DNA from: Jaapia argillacea MUCL 33604
Taxonomy: Eukaryota > Basidiomycota > Agaricomycetes > Jaapiales > Jaapiaceae
Direction: 5' to 3'
Assembly (NCBI GenBank): GCA_000697665.1
Contig: KL197749.1
Span: 200,988-264,987, forward strand
Length of the DNA: 64,000 bases
Shown in pieces: positions 45,953 through 57,242 of the stretch. Every line of letters starts with the position of its first letter. Position 1 is the first letter of the stretch. Made by a program: the position numbers and the translations under genes. A model generated the notes under the pieces. It was not told the origin of the DNA. It saw only the letters and a program-made list of their open reading frames with translations, and made no database searches.

Positions 45953-48580
45953 ATGGCTGCTGCTGCTACACCCATCGGGAACGCTCTATCTGAGTTGGAT
46001 CCACAGGAGTCAGTGAGCAGGATTGGCGTGAGCATCCTGGCGGGGCTTTCGGCATCCCAAACCAACTCTATTCTACCAACTCTTGATAGATTAGGAGTCA
46101 AATCCCTCCCATCAGACCTCGATGCTCTACAGATCGCTTCATCGTGGTTCGTAGCGTTCTCTCGATACGCTCAGGCAGGCGACGTGGGTGGTGTTTCATC
46201 GCTCCTAGTTGAAGACGCGTTCTGGCGCGACATCCTGGCTCTCACTTGGGATTTCCGGACGTTGCAAGGAGCCCCAAAGATCAAGCAGTTCCTCACCGAT
46301 CGACTTGCTTCAAGCAACTTGGCTTCGTTCAAGCTCAATGAGCCCACTGTTCAGCTTCAGGTACCTTATCCCGATTTGGCTTGGATCCAAGGCCTTTTCA
46401 CATTCGAAACCACCGTCGGTCTCGCATCAGGCGTCTTCCGCCTTGTCCCTACACCCACACACAATGGGCTCGTATGGAAAGCACATACAATTCTCACCAA
46501 CCTCGAAGACCTCAAAGGTTTCCCGGAACTTACAGGTCCTTTACGGGACCACGAGCCTAACCACGGGAAGTGGGTTGACAAGCGGAAGAAAGAACTCGAG
46601 TATGCTGATCGGAACCCGAAGGTGTTGATCATTGGAGGAGGACAGAGTGGGTTGGACGTTGCTGCCAGGTTGAAACACTTGGGTATAGATACCTTGGTTG
46701 TCGAGAAACAGCCGAGGATTGGGAATCAGTGGCGATATCGCTACGAGGCTTTGTGCTTGCACGACCCAGTTTGTACGTCGTTGCGTATTATGGATGAATA
46801 CCATGTTGACTGATATGCATGCAGGGTATGATCATATGCCTTACATCCCGTGAGTCGGCTCAGCTTGTTACTATCTTCATTGCTAATGGAAGTGGGGTCT
46901 AGCTTCCCGGCTTCGTGGCCGGTCTATACCCCAGCTCAGAAGGTTCGTCATCCTCCTTGGCTTCCACTGATGAATCTAACTTTGTCATAGCTGGCCGACT
47001 GGCTCGAATCCTATGCTCATTCTATGGAGCTCAACGTATGGACATCCTCCACCGTGACTGCGGCCAGACAAGACGCCACCACGAAGAAATGGACTGTGAC
47101 TGTTGAACGGAAAGGAGTTAATGGTGAAGGAGAGCAGCGAACTTTTACTGTCAATCATCTGGTATTTGCTGTCGGAATTGGCGGTGGGAACCCCTATAAG
47201 CCGGTATATCCTGGCATGGTGAGTGTCATCCCTTTTATTTGTGTAGTATCCGCTTCTTGTATATGTGCTGAGGATGATTTCAGGATGAGTTTGAGGGCCA
47301 GATTTTACATTCTTCCGAACATAAAAGTGCGAGGGATCATATCGGCAAGAAAGTCGTGGTCATTGGAGCCTGTACATCTGGTGAGTCGGATCTGTTGAAG
47401 GCTTTGGTCCGTTATATCTGAAGTTCATGATCGTTGTGAAACTAGGCCACGATATCTCGGCTGATTATGTTGAACACGGTGTTGACGTGACAATGTATCA
47501 GCGAAGTTCGACATATATCATGAGTACGAAGCATGGCATGCCTTTGCTGCTTGGTGGTAAGTCTTACTCCCAAGGTCATCTGATCTGATCTGATCTGATC
47601 CCTCGCGAATACAATAGCTCTGTACTCCGAGAATGCACCACCGACAGATATCGCCGACCGTGTCAACGCTTCCTTCCCCAACAGCTTACTGAAATACGTC
47701 CATCAGAGGATTACAAAAGATATCGCTCTTGCCGATCAGTACGTCGCATTCCATGTCATCCCATCTGATATCTTGTTACTTGGGGATTCCATTGACATTG
47801 TGATTGCTCCTCCTGTAGAGAAACCTTGGCAGGCCTAACGAAACGTGGGTTCAGGCTTAGCTTTGGAGATGAAGGATCTGGGTTTTTGTTGTTGGCTTGG
47901 AAGAGAGCTGGAGGGTATTATCTAGGTACGTTGCCAATGTCCCTCTGCTCGCTCGCGAGACGTTGATTCTCGGCCGTCCTTTCAGACGTTGGAGCGAGTC
48001 AACTCATCATAGATGGCAAGATCAAACTCAAGAACGATAGTCCCATCGAGAGGTTCACCAAGAAGGGATTGAAATTCGAGAACGGGAGCGAGCTGGAAGC
48101 TGATGTCGTCCTTTTTGCTTCCGGGTACGCGTCCTTCCCTCTCTACGCCTTCCTTTCCATTTAGTTGTTCCCATCTGACCTTTTGTGGTGACCGGATTGT
48201 AGGTATGGCGATCCTAGAGATTCAGTTCGCCGAGTGTTGGGCGACGAGTTGGGTAGCAAGGTCAAGCAACTTTGGGGTTTGAACGCAGAGGGTGAGATTA
48301 ATGGTGTCTGGAGGGATCTTGGAGTGGAGAATTTGTGGTTTATGATGGGTGCGTCCGCATTTCCTCACTCGAACCCTCCTAGGGTTCAGGGTTGATGTTG
48401 GGGTGCTTACTGTATTACAGGTAACCTCGCGCTTTGTCGTTTCCACTCGAAGCATCTTGCCCTTCGTGAGTCATTATCATCCCTTTCGGGATGTTCTGTT
48501 ATTGATGACTTATTTGTTTCGTAGAAATAAAAGCGATTGAAGAGGGGGTATTTGGAACTCGGTATAGTCTGGCGGAGTAA
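45953..48580 (+). CDS. Flavin-containing monooxygenase, SnoaL-like N-term
   Basis: Two-part enzyme. Residues ~50-210 resemble a SnoaL/NTF2-like domain (WFVAFSRYAQAGDVGGVSSL, DFRTLQGAPKIKQFLTDRL). Then comes an FAD-binding Rossmann motif VLIIGGGQSGLDVAARLKHL with VVEKQPRIGNQWRYRYEAL. A second dinucleotide motif, KKVVVIGACTSGHDISADYV, is a variant of the NADPH motif GxGxSG, with Cys-Thr-Ser-Gly where Gly-Asn-Ser-Gly or -Ala is usual. HLVFAVGIGGGNPYKP and ADVVLFASGYGDPRDS complete the fold. At least ten introns. The stop at 48578 follows GTRYSLAE. Fungal relatives are annotated as dimethylaniline or indole-pyruvate-type monooxygenases; the true substrate is open. No membrane segment. Confidence 0.88.
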
Positions 48581-49892
48581 GAAAATGGAATGAATGTGAG
48601 GTTTAACGGAAAGTTTTTCTGTACAATGATTTGGAGAAGTAGAAATAAGGGGAATGTATGAAATATTTGGTCGTCAGCTGGATTCGGATTGGGAGAGTCG
48701 CTAACAGAGTAGAGGTACTTGACTCCTGAATCTTTGGAATCCTGGCGCGCTATCGTTAAAGAGCCTCGAATAGGGAGATGCTCGAGGATGAGAACGGCCA
48801 TCGAGAGAATATGTCTAGCTCCCATAACATCCTTCATTCGACGGGGTGAGCTGCGAGCGATGGGTGATGGGTGCCATGGGTCATAAGAGAAGGATAACGT
48901 TGGCAGGATGAGACATGATGGTATGATAGATAGTAGGTCGTGACCCGAGGAAAGTCTTGACAGGGAGGGGGAACGTCCACCAAGCCCGTAAAACAGTGGG
49001 CCATGTTTCTCAGATGGAGTGGTCGACGGGAGTTGCAAGTCGTCACAGCTGCTCTTCCTGCTATATGCGACCATTCGGAAATCTTGCAGTCCTGCCGTCC
49101 TCTTGGGGAGATGGCACATCGATGCATCCTGTTCAGCCTGTCTGCTGAAGACTGAACACCCATCGAAGCGAGGTATCCATGAAGGGTAATCGACGGTCCG
49201 ATCAGAGCAAAACGCGCAAGATCGCACAACTCATGGCGAATTAGGGAACCAGCTCGCATCTAGACTGACGGAGGTAACTGAAGGGGTACCTTCGAATGTA
49301 ATGAAGATAGCAACGCACTAATCGCTGTTGCCGAGAATATCAACCCTCACCCAGTCAATGCCCGATTGACGGCCTACAAATCATGGGTGGTCTGACTGTC
49401 GCCACGCAGCTTGTGAAGATGCCGAGCCTCGTGTAACTTTCCCAAGATACTCAGGTGCAAAGGCACGTCTCCGAGAACGTTCGCCCACGAGCAATGGACG
49501 ATTTTTGTAGCGTTCTGAACTGTGTTTTGGTGTGTATAATAGTTTAGATATACAAACGTGGTGCATGGAGAGCGCAAAGATAGATTGAAGATAGACGCCA
49601 AAAGCAAGGCAGATGCGATCAAAAGCTGCGGTTGCCGACGTCAGCGTTGCAAGCCACGTTGAACAATTGATTTATCGGAAAGTTATTCCACAACTGCCTT
49701 GCCCCAACTCTCGTTCGACCAAGCTTGTACTTTTCATCCGCTTTTCTCACTCCCTCTCGGTTTCCTTTCGTTTCGTCGCAACTTACCTGCCACATAGAAT
49801 CCAAAGGTCGGGACTTGGACCGAGTACCGCGCCGCCGGGAACAGTGTACCATAGCAAACCAATTCCACCGAGATTCCACTGGGGTTCACCAA
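48581..49892. other. FMO 3' flank and OSBP promoter
   Basis: A 242-codon minus frame (48499-49227) overlaps the FMO end, begins at GTG and has no domain, so it was not called. No other gene is seen. Confidence 0.5.
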
Positions 49893-52800
49893 ATGAGTTC
49901 TTCATCTCGCACATCCCTCCGAGGCGTCGATACAAGTCAGTCTTACCTCTTATACTCTGTCATATCCTCGCAAGCGCAAAGTCGCTGCTGATCGATATCA
50001 CCGACTAACCGCGCTCTCTGATCCGTTATTCAGGCGTCATCGAGCCATTGTACCAAGTCAAGCTACTAGCAGCTCTACGGAGTGGGGATCCAGCACTCAT
50101 CCATCCATTCCTCGCGGAAATCTCAAAGGATAGGCGGAAATCTGAAGAAGGAGAGGTTGATGTCGGAGGAGCTGCTCTTCACCTCGCCATTCGATGTGCT
50201 TCCTGTACGTGGCCGCCTCCCTCCCTCCCATTTATTTCTGATAATCTCATGGGATGAAATAGGCGATACTGTATCTCTTCTTCTCTCCCACCGCTCCATC
50301 TCTCCAAACGCCATCCATCCTCCAGGCTCAGGCACCACGGCTCTGCACTTGGCAGCTTCAATTAGCAGGGCGGATGTGGTAAAGCTGCTGCTTGACCAAG
50401 ATGGAATCGATGACACGCTTCGGGATAAGAATGGGAAGACTTGCTTGGATGTTGCAAAGGGGAAGGACGTCGTCCGAGCGATTGAAGGTACGTTTCCTCC
50501 TACGTCCCATCACTTCACCACAATGCTGGCTTAAACCACAAAAGCTGACATGTACTACCCGTTATAAATCGCAGACTCTCGCCAATTCCTAACAGCATCT
50601 TACCGTTCCCTCCTCCGCGCATACACCCACTCTCCCGCCGCCTCTCCACCCCCTCCAGCCCTTCTCTCCCTCCTTTCATCCCCGCGAGTCAAACTGATAG
50701 ATCTGTCATACTTCGACGATGATACCTCTGCCACACTTTTACATGAGGCAGCAAAGAGGAGGGATTTGAGGTTGATCGAGTTGGGTGTTAGAGCTGGTGG
50801 GGATGTTTTCGTTAGAGATGGGAAGGGGAGGGGACTTGGACACGGCTTGGGGAAGGATGATAAAGTTCGAGTGTTTTTGAGGCAATGTAAGTTTGCTTCA
50901 CCCAGTTCTCATCCATCTCGTTTATTCAACCTACTCATCGACCAAACGGCTCGCCATGATTTGTCTTATCTACAGTTGCGAATCGAGACCCAACTCTTAT
51001 AGAAACCCCATCCGACACCGAACCGCCAACCCAGAAGGGTTATCTTAACAAATACACAAACGTCGCAAAAGGGTACAATACCCGATGGTTCGTACTGAAA
51101 GACGGTGTTTTATCATGTGCGTATCTTTACTCTACCATCTCCTCCACACCCCAATTCAATCGAAAAGTATCGCAATCTGATCCATCTAACTACCAACAGA
51201 CTATCGCTACCAAGGGGACGAATCCATAGCTTCTCGAGGGTCCATCGCCCTTACCTCTGCCTCTCTCAAGATCGCTCCCGGGGGCGAGAAGTTGAGGTTC
51301 GAGGTGCATAGCACGCCTTCGAAAGGACATCAAACAAGTGGACAGCAAAAGTGGTATCTGAGGGCGAATCATCCTGTTGAAGCCGCAAGGTACGGAACTC
51401 GATCGGGCTTTGTGACATCTTTGAAAGTGGAGCTGATTGTTTCATTTTTGGCATTTGTGTAGATGGGTCAAGAATATCGAGAGAGGAATTGAGTGGGCTA
51501 AGAAGGGGTGTGTAGAGGGTGGAGAGGGAACGCTGAAGACTGCACCCGTAGACCTTCGGAGGAGCGGAGAGACTGATGGTGTGGCACTTTCGCTGAGTGG
51601 GAGTGTCAGTGGTAGAGGGGGTATTGGCAGTTCCAGCGTTCGTAGCGGCTTCAGCGGTACTGGCACCCTTATCGGAACAATTGGGACTACGAGGACCAAG
51701 AAGCGGCAGGGTAGTACACAGGAAAGTACGAGCGCTGCCAGTTCTATCGTGGAAGAATCTTCCATACGTGGTCCGTCTCCCAACGGGAATGGGAACGTCA
51801 GTGGTGGCGAGGTGACGAATGGAGAGGGAGACGAAGAGGTCGCTGCTGATGATTCGAGCGCATCGGAGTCTTTGCGAAAGGGACCGCCTTACGATGGCAC
51901 ATTCGAATTGCACGCGAATTCTATCGCCGCACAGATGGATCTCACTTCGCAGCTCTTGTCTTCCCTCTCCTCTCGGTCTTCTACTGGTGGCGCCTCCACC
52001 TACGAACTTCAAAAAGGTTTCAAAGATTCGTTTAACCTCCTCCAGACCATGATCACAGATTATATGGCCATGACGTCCTCTAGGGAACATTATTTCAAAA
52101 CCAAGTTGGCGACGGAGAGGGAGAGGCAGAGTGTTTGGGAGGAGAGTTTGAAGAGTGTGGTGAGAGAGGGGGAGGTGTTGGAGAGGGAGCTGAGGAATAG
52201 GAGTAGGAGGAAGAGCAGGATGGTGTCGGATCGAGAAGCTACGATGTTGGGTGATGAGTTGGGGATGATTGGTGGGACTGGAACAGTTAGGAGGCGGCCG
52301 CCTTCCATGAGTTTCGCTGCATCGCCTCCGCCCATGACATTGCTGCCCCCCGATCTGGGCTCACCTAAACCTTTACCTTCTATCCCTTCGCCTTCGGTCC
52401 CTGGTGCGACACCTGGAATAGAGCAGCCACAACCGAAGGTCCCGTCGCCGATTACCCCATCTGTTGCTCTGCCGACCCCTCGCCAACATGTCATACCTAC
52501 AATTTCCTCACCTGGACCGACTCCTATAACAGCAGCCACCCATATGGATGACGAATCTGCCGTGGACACTGACGAGGAAGATGAGTTCTTCGACGCGATT
52601 GAAGCCAATGCTCTACCCAATCTGCTGGTACCAGGTCCCTTGCTTCCCTCCCACCCCCACCCCGAGTTGACAGCCCTGAGCCCGCTGGTAAATGTGGAGC
52701 AGTATGCTGGGTATTCGGATCTGAGAACCCATTTGAAGTTGGATGCGGATAACCGACCAACAACTAGCTTGTGGGCGGTGTTGAAGCATAGTATTGGGAA

Positions 52801-54317
52801 GGATTTGACTAGGATTAGTTTTCCGGTTTTCTTCAATGAGCCTACTAGTATGTTGCAGCGGATGGTGAGTTCTGGTTTGTTGGATTGCTGGTGGGTGCTC
52901 ATTGATGTATCTGTTTGGGTTATAGGCTGAGGATATGGAGTTCTCGGAGTGTCGTGAGTGTTCACTTTTGTCGGAACTCCAAATGCCGTGCCCTTGCTGA
53001 TAATGCCTCGTCAGTGGATGTTGCTGCTTCAGAAGAAGATCCTCAGCGTAGGATTGCGTTCGTTGCTGCATTTGCCATGTCCAATTACTCTTCCACCATT
53101 GGACGAATTGCGAAGCCCTTCAACCCTATGCTTGTACGTGCTCTTTGTGCGTTTTGCGTACGTCATATATTGACTTGACGCCGTGGCAGGGTGAGACGTT
53201 TGAGTATGTCCGTTTGGACAAAGAATATCGATATGTTTCGGAGCAAGTCAGTCACCACCCTCCCATATCAGCATGCTGGGCCGAAAGCCCATCATGGAAT
53301 TACTTCGGCGAGGCAAGCATCTCTCTTCTCCCTTTGTTTACAATGTATTGACGGCCATGGCTCAGGTGGATGCAAAAAACAAGTTCATGGGCAAATCCTT
53401 TGAGATCCGACCTACTGGTGTTGCACACGCTGACCTGATCATTCCTGAAGAGTGGGGTCCTGATTATCCGAAGGCCACTGGTTCCGCGATTAGGAAAGGG
53501 AAAGTGGTGGAACACTATTCCTGGAAGAAAGTGACGACCAGTGTATCTGGTTTCATCTTGGGATCGCCCACCATCGACCATTACGGCGATATGAGGGTGA
53601 GTGCATATATTCGCACAGTTTTGGCAATTCCGTCTGTAACCTTTTCAATGCTTCTAGATCGTCAATCACCGAACCAGAGATGAATGCATTCTCACTTTCA
53701 AGCCTAGGGGCTGGCGAGGGAAAGATGCATATGAGATCTCCGGATACGTGATGGATGCTGAAGGGACCGTCACGTACGAAATTGCCGGAAGATGGAACAG
53801 TCAACTCGTTGCCCGTCGCGTCGGCACCGGCATTGGATCCTTGCACCCTGACGTATCTGTGGACGACCCGGAACCTACCTATTCTCCGGAATACATCCTT
53901 CTATGGAGAAACTCTCAGAAGCCCACCGCCCCTTTCAATCTCACCCCTTACGCTATCACTCTCAACGACTGTCCCGATAACTTGCGTCCATACTTGTCTC
54001 CTACCGATTGCCGTTTACGGCCCGATCAGCGAGCTTTCGAACTGGGCAACTATGAGTTGGCGAATGATCTGAAGAACAAGCAGGAGGAGTTCCAGCGGGC
54101 GACGAGGAAAGCCAGAGAGGAAGGGAGACTACCTCGTCATCGCCCTAGATGGTTCCAGGCTGAGACAGATGGTGACACTGGAGAGAGAGTTTGGACGCCA
54201 TTGAAAGTTGGGGAGTTGGTGGAGTATTGGGTGAGAAGGGAGGAAGTTTGGAAAGCGAAGGGCGACGCGAGGTGGAAAGATGTTGAACCGATTTTTATTG
54301 AAGATAAGCCTTATTAA
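49893..54317 (+). CDS. Oxysterol-binding protein, Osh1 type
   Basis: Lipid-transfer protein at membrane contact sites, exchanging sterol and PI4P. Starts MSSSSRTSLRGVDT. The N-terminal third has ankyrin repeats (TTALHLAASISRADVVKLLL, NGKTCLDVAKGKD, TSATLLHEAAKRRDLRLIEL). A PH domain follows (KGYLNKYTNVAKGYNTRWFV, QKWYLRANHPVEAARW). Next is a long Ser/Pro-rich linker with an FFAT motif EFFDAIE (52584-52604) in an acidic context (DTDEED). The OSBP-related domain has the signature EQVSHHPPISA (near 53240-53275) and ends VEPIFIEDKPY. About ten introns, ~1000 residues. The ankyrin-PH-FFAT-ORD order is that of yeast Osh1/Osh2. FFAT means tethering to ER VAP proteins. It converges on the F-box gene. 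Confidence 0.94.
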
Positions 54318-54617
54318 ATGTTGAATGTTTCGCAGCGGACTTGCCTCATTGTATTTCTTTCTCTCTACACTGGAATGGGCTTGTACCACTACGTCCACCC
54401 TCCCCGCGGCATGTTATAATATAGACCCCGAATTCATTGGCACAGTAATTCGTACAACTCAGCGAACATTTTATGGAGCTGGACTTGGTTCACGTTCTCC
54501 GGGATTTTGCATACCATTTCTCCCCGTTCCGTCACTGGTAGATCAACAACTCGTTCAAGTTGTCGTGTAACCTAATGGACGCCCTTCTAGCCACTTACCG
54601 GGGCCTCAGTGACACGA
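54318..54617. other. OSBP 3' flank
   Basis: Probable 3' UTR and spacer. No gene. Confidence 0.5.
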
Positions 54618-54985
54618 CTATCTGGGGGGCTTGGCAATACGAAGGAGAACAATCCTAGTGGGGTTTCTCTCATCCAGAAGGGCCTCCAATATACCCTCAT
54701 AACCAGCATCCACGACGCCGGCAGATATCAAACGAGGTGCAAACGAATATTTCCCCATAGAATCAAGTGGCACCCATGGTCTCATTGCATTCGAGCTTAC
54801 GGAGTGTACCACCAAGTCGGATTCCTTCGAAACTGTTAAGGTGTGACGGTGGGTGCTGGAGTCCGTATACCGTTGTCGAAATCGATGGTCGTTGGACCAG
54901 TCCAAGCCAGAACTGCGAGCAAGGAGAGGTCGACTCCACGGGCTGAGTTTGTGAAGGTATGAGACCACGCTGCGAACGAGGTTAC
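54618..54985 (-). pseudogene. dUTPase-like fragment
   Basis: A minus-strand frame contains AGVVDAGYEG, which fits dUTPase motif 3 (AGVIDxDYRG). It is preceded by GKYSFAPRL, resembling motif 2 (YGRIAPRSGLA) with about ten residues missing between them. Upstream, SARGVDLSLL resembles motif 1, and TIDFDN can be spliced (GTATAC...TTAACAG) to SKESDLVVHSV. Motif 4 and 5 parts are unclear; it ends LLDERNPTRIVLLRIAKPPR then stop. No good ATG is seen. The missing piece between motifs 2 and 3 suggests a degenerate or truncated paralogue. Confidence 0.35.
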
Positions 54986-55061
54986 GGGATACGATGGAGG
55001 AACTAGCGGTAATTATGTCCGCAATTTCTGGACCAAGGGGACTTTCACTTCTGACCAGTTC

Positions 55062-56882
55062 CTAATATCCATATCCATAAAAGCCCTCATCACTATAGGC
55101 ATGATCATCCTCGTCCGACTCATCTTCAGCACAATCCTGTCCGTCCCAGTCGACACTCCCAACAGTCTTCCTAATCCCGTCGACATCACCTTGATCAATA
55201 TGCTGACATGCTTCCAACACCAACGTCTCTACTCTCTTCCCGCTTTTCTTCCTCCATCGTAACATTTTCACAAGATGGTTGAGGAAGGGAGCCGGGTTAC
55301 GGGAAGAACCATCATAGAAGCGTTCTTCTAGGTCGGCGTATTCGATAGAGAGGGTTCCGAGACCTGGAAGGAGGATTGGACCTCCTGTCCCTCTATCAGG
55401 GGCAGGATTTGGACGGGATGATGAATCTGCTGTAGTCGTCGTTGAACCGCCGGGCCCAGTCTTGGCGGTCTCCACACCTTTCCCGAGAGCAGACAGGGGT
55501 TGAAAACATCCACGCCCCACTATAGTCAAAGTCCTCACTCCCTGCCATTTCTCGAATTGACCTCTCCACCAGCTTTCCTTCACCACACCAATACTCGTGC
55601 TGAGAACCTCGCGGGCAATGATCTCTTCCAAGCACGTCAAATCCATCACGGAACACCCTTCTGTGAGGATCATCTCGACAAGCCCTGACGTGGGGTCGGG
55701 TAAACCCAGACAAATTTCAATATGAGGTGTTTGGTCTGAGCGTAGGCTGACGGCACTTTGGGTGGCGGCAATATCCCCTGGCATTGAGTGGGGAGAGGAA
55801 AGAGGATGATCATATCCTCTAAGCGTGACTTGGGTCCACGAACCTGATATGTCGAGACAGAGGACGGGTGTGGAGATACCAAGGTTTTTGGCCGAGGCGA
55901 AGAGAGAAGCAAAGTGTGATGATTTGAAGGCGAAGCTCGAGAGTTTGAGAGATGTGGTGGGGGGAACCGATAGTGAGGAGAGTAGGTGTGAGCAGCCAAG
56001 GGCTTCGTCTTCGAGGTGGAGGAAGGTTAGCATGGGTAGGCGGACGGCGGGGTTCCTCGGATGGGAATCGGAGGACGGGGAAGACAGACAGTCGATCAGA
56101 GCGAGGGATTCCAATTGAGGATTACCACTCAGGATCTCGAGCAGTCTCGTGAAGGTGGGTCTTCCGGACTCGGCTACAGAATTGTTTTTGACTCTTAACG
56201 ATGTTAACCCATTGAACATGGGTGAACCCCAGCTCGGAGTACATCCAGTCAAATCGAGTCGGCGAAGTGAGGGAGTTACGAGTCCGAACGCATCTTCCGG
56301 GATCGGGAAGGTATTACGAGTTCCCCAATTGAATAATGTAAGAGTGTTGAGGGCGGGTGCTGGGGGAGAGAGTGACAATGTCCGGAGATCAGAGGCAGGC
56401 AATTCGAGCACCAAAGAACGAATGCGTGACATGTGCTCCAGAGCCGAGTGAATCTGAGGCAGAGGTCTGGGGTATTGACTGGTCATGGTGCGCCTGTTAA
56501 CCGTCACGTGGAGAGGAGCCAGCCTCGAACGTACAATCATCTCAGGGACCCATTTGGGTCTCTGGAATGGCAGCGAGCACCATAACCTCGGAGTGGCGAG
56601 CGCCACTTCCCTCCAGTGCCGACAAACATGAGTTACCGCTATCCAGTCAACGGAACACCCCGAGGAAATGGGAGGCGAACTCAAGCCGGTTTGTGAGGCA
56701 TGTTGGACGAATATATTGGCAAGAACTTCGGGTGGGAGACGGGAGACGGGCACGAGGGAGTTGCGTTTGGTACACAGTTGGCGAATGGATTCGAGGTGGG
56801 CGGCGATATCTGAATCAATGTTAGCAAGAGTGAGGTTTGATTGGCGGCCGGCGTCGGATAGGGAAGACTTGTACTGTGCCAT
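55062..56882 (-). CDS. F-box protein, agaricomycete type
   Basis: Single exon, 606 residues, ATG 56882 (MAQYKSSLSDAGRQSNL). After a short coiled coil (ANIDSDIAAHLESIRQLC) the F-box reads VSRLPPEVLANIFVQHAS, then WIAVTHVCRHWREVALATPR. The F-box docks Skp1 in SCF ubiquitin ligases. The rest has irregular leucine-rich blocks (SLRRLDLTGC, LTSLRVKNNS, NPQLESLALIDCLSS, LKLSSFAFKSSHF) as in the large, fast-evolving F-box families of mushrooms. The C terminus is acidic (CAEDESDEDD). The substrate is unknown. Confidence 0.88.
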   Translation of the reverse strand: MAQYKSSLSDAGRQSNLTLANIDSDIAAHLESIRQLCTKRNSLVPVSRLPPEVLANIFVQHASQTGLSSPPISSGCSVDWIAVTHVCRHWREVALATPRLWCSLPFQRPKWVPEMIVRSRLAPLHVTVNRRTMTSQYPRPLPQIHSALEHMSRIRSLVLELPASDLRTLSLSPPAPALNTLTLFNWGTRNTFPIPEDAFGLVTPSLRRLDLTGCTPSWGSPMFNGLTSLRVKNNSVAESGRPTFTRLLEILSGNPQLESLALIDCLSSPSSDSHPRNPAVRLPMLTFLHLEDEALGCSHLLSSLSVPPTTSLKLSSFAFKSSHFASLFASAKNLGISTPVLCLDISGSWTQVTLRGYDHPLSSPHSMPGDIAATQSAVSLRSDQTPHIEICLGLPDPTSGLVEMILTEGCSVMDLTCLEEIIAREVLSTSIGVVKESWWRGQFEKWQGVRTLTIVGRGCFQPLSALGKGVETAKTGPGGSTTTTADSSSRPNPAPDRGTGGPILLPGLGTLSIEYADLEERFYDGSSRNPAPFLNHLVKMLRWRKKSGKRVETLVLEACQHIDQGDVDGIRKTVGSVDWDGQDCAEDESDEDDHAYSDEGFYGYGY

Positions 56883-57017
56883 TCTTCGCAGTTGAAATGC
56901 GCCGTGTCAGCCGGCCATCGTACGGACAGGGAGGTTGAGCCAAAGCAGCCTGTCCAAGCGAACGGGATAAGCGAATCGGTGGAAGCTCTGCGTTAACCCA
57001 AGGGTGTCGTTGCGGCG

Positions 57018-57040
57018 TAGTGTTGCCGCAAAGTAAAGCA
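57018..57040 (+). repeat. hAT left terminal inverted repeat
   Basis: TAGTGTTGCCGCAAAGTAAA plus GCA. The inverse of the right end differs at one G/A site and at T against CC. Confidence 0.85.
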
Positions 57041-57242
57041 AAGTCCCTTTAAAGCGAAAAATCAGGAGACTTTGGTGTCACCAAAGTCACTTTAAAGCGC
57101 ACTTTAAAGCCTTTGCTAGACTTTGGCAACGAAATTTACCCAATAGGGGTGTGGTCTCCCACGTTGGTTGGAGTGAGTCGGTACACCCTGTACACCGAAT
57201 TCAAGTAATAATGAAGAGGGCATTGGAGTACGGAAAATTAGT

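Noticed and set aside
47570-47602. Four to five tandem TCTGA units
   Set aside because: Short microsatellite inside an FMO intron; no sign of function.
48499-49227. 242-codon minus-strand frame
   Set aside because: Begins at GTG, overlaps the FMO end, no domain; probably chance.
52090-52965. 291-codon minus-strand frame
   Set aside because: Antisense shadow of the low-complexity linker of the oxysterol-binding protein.
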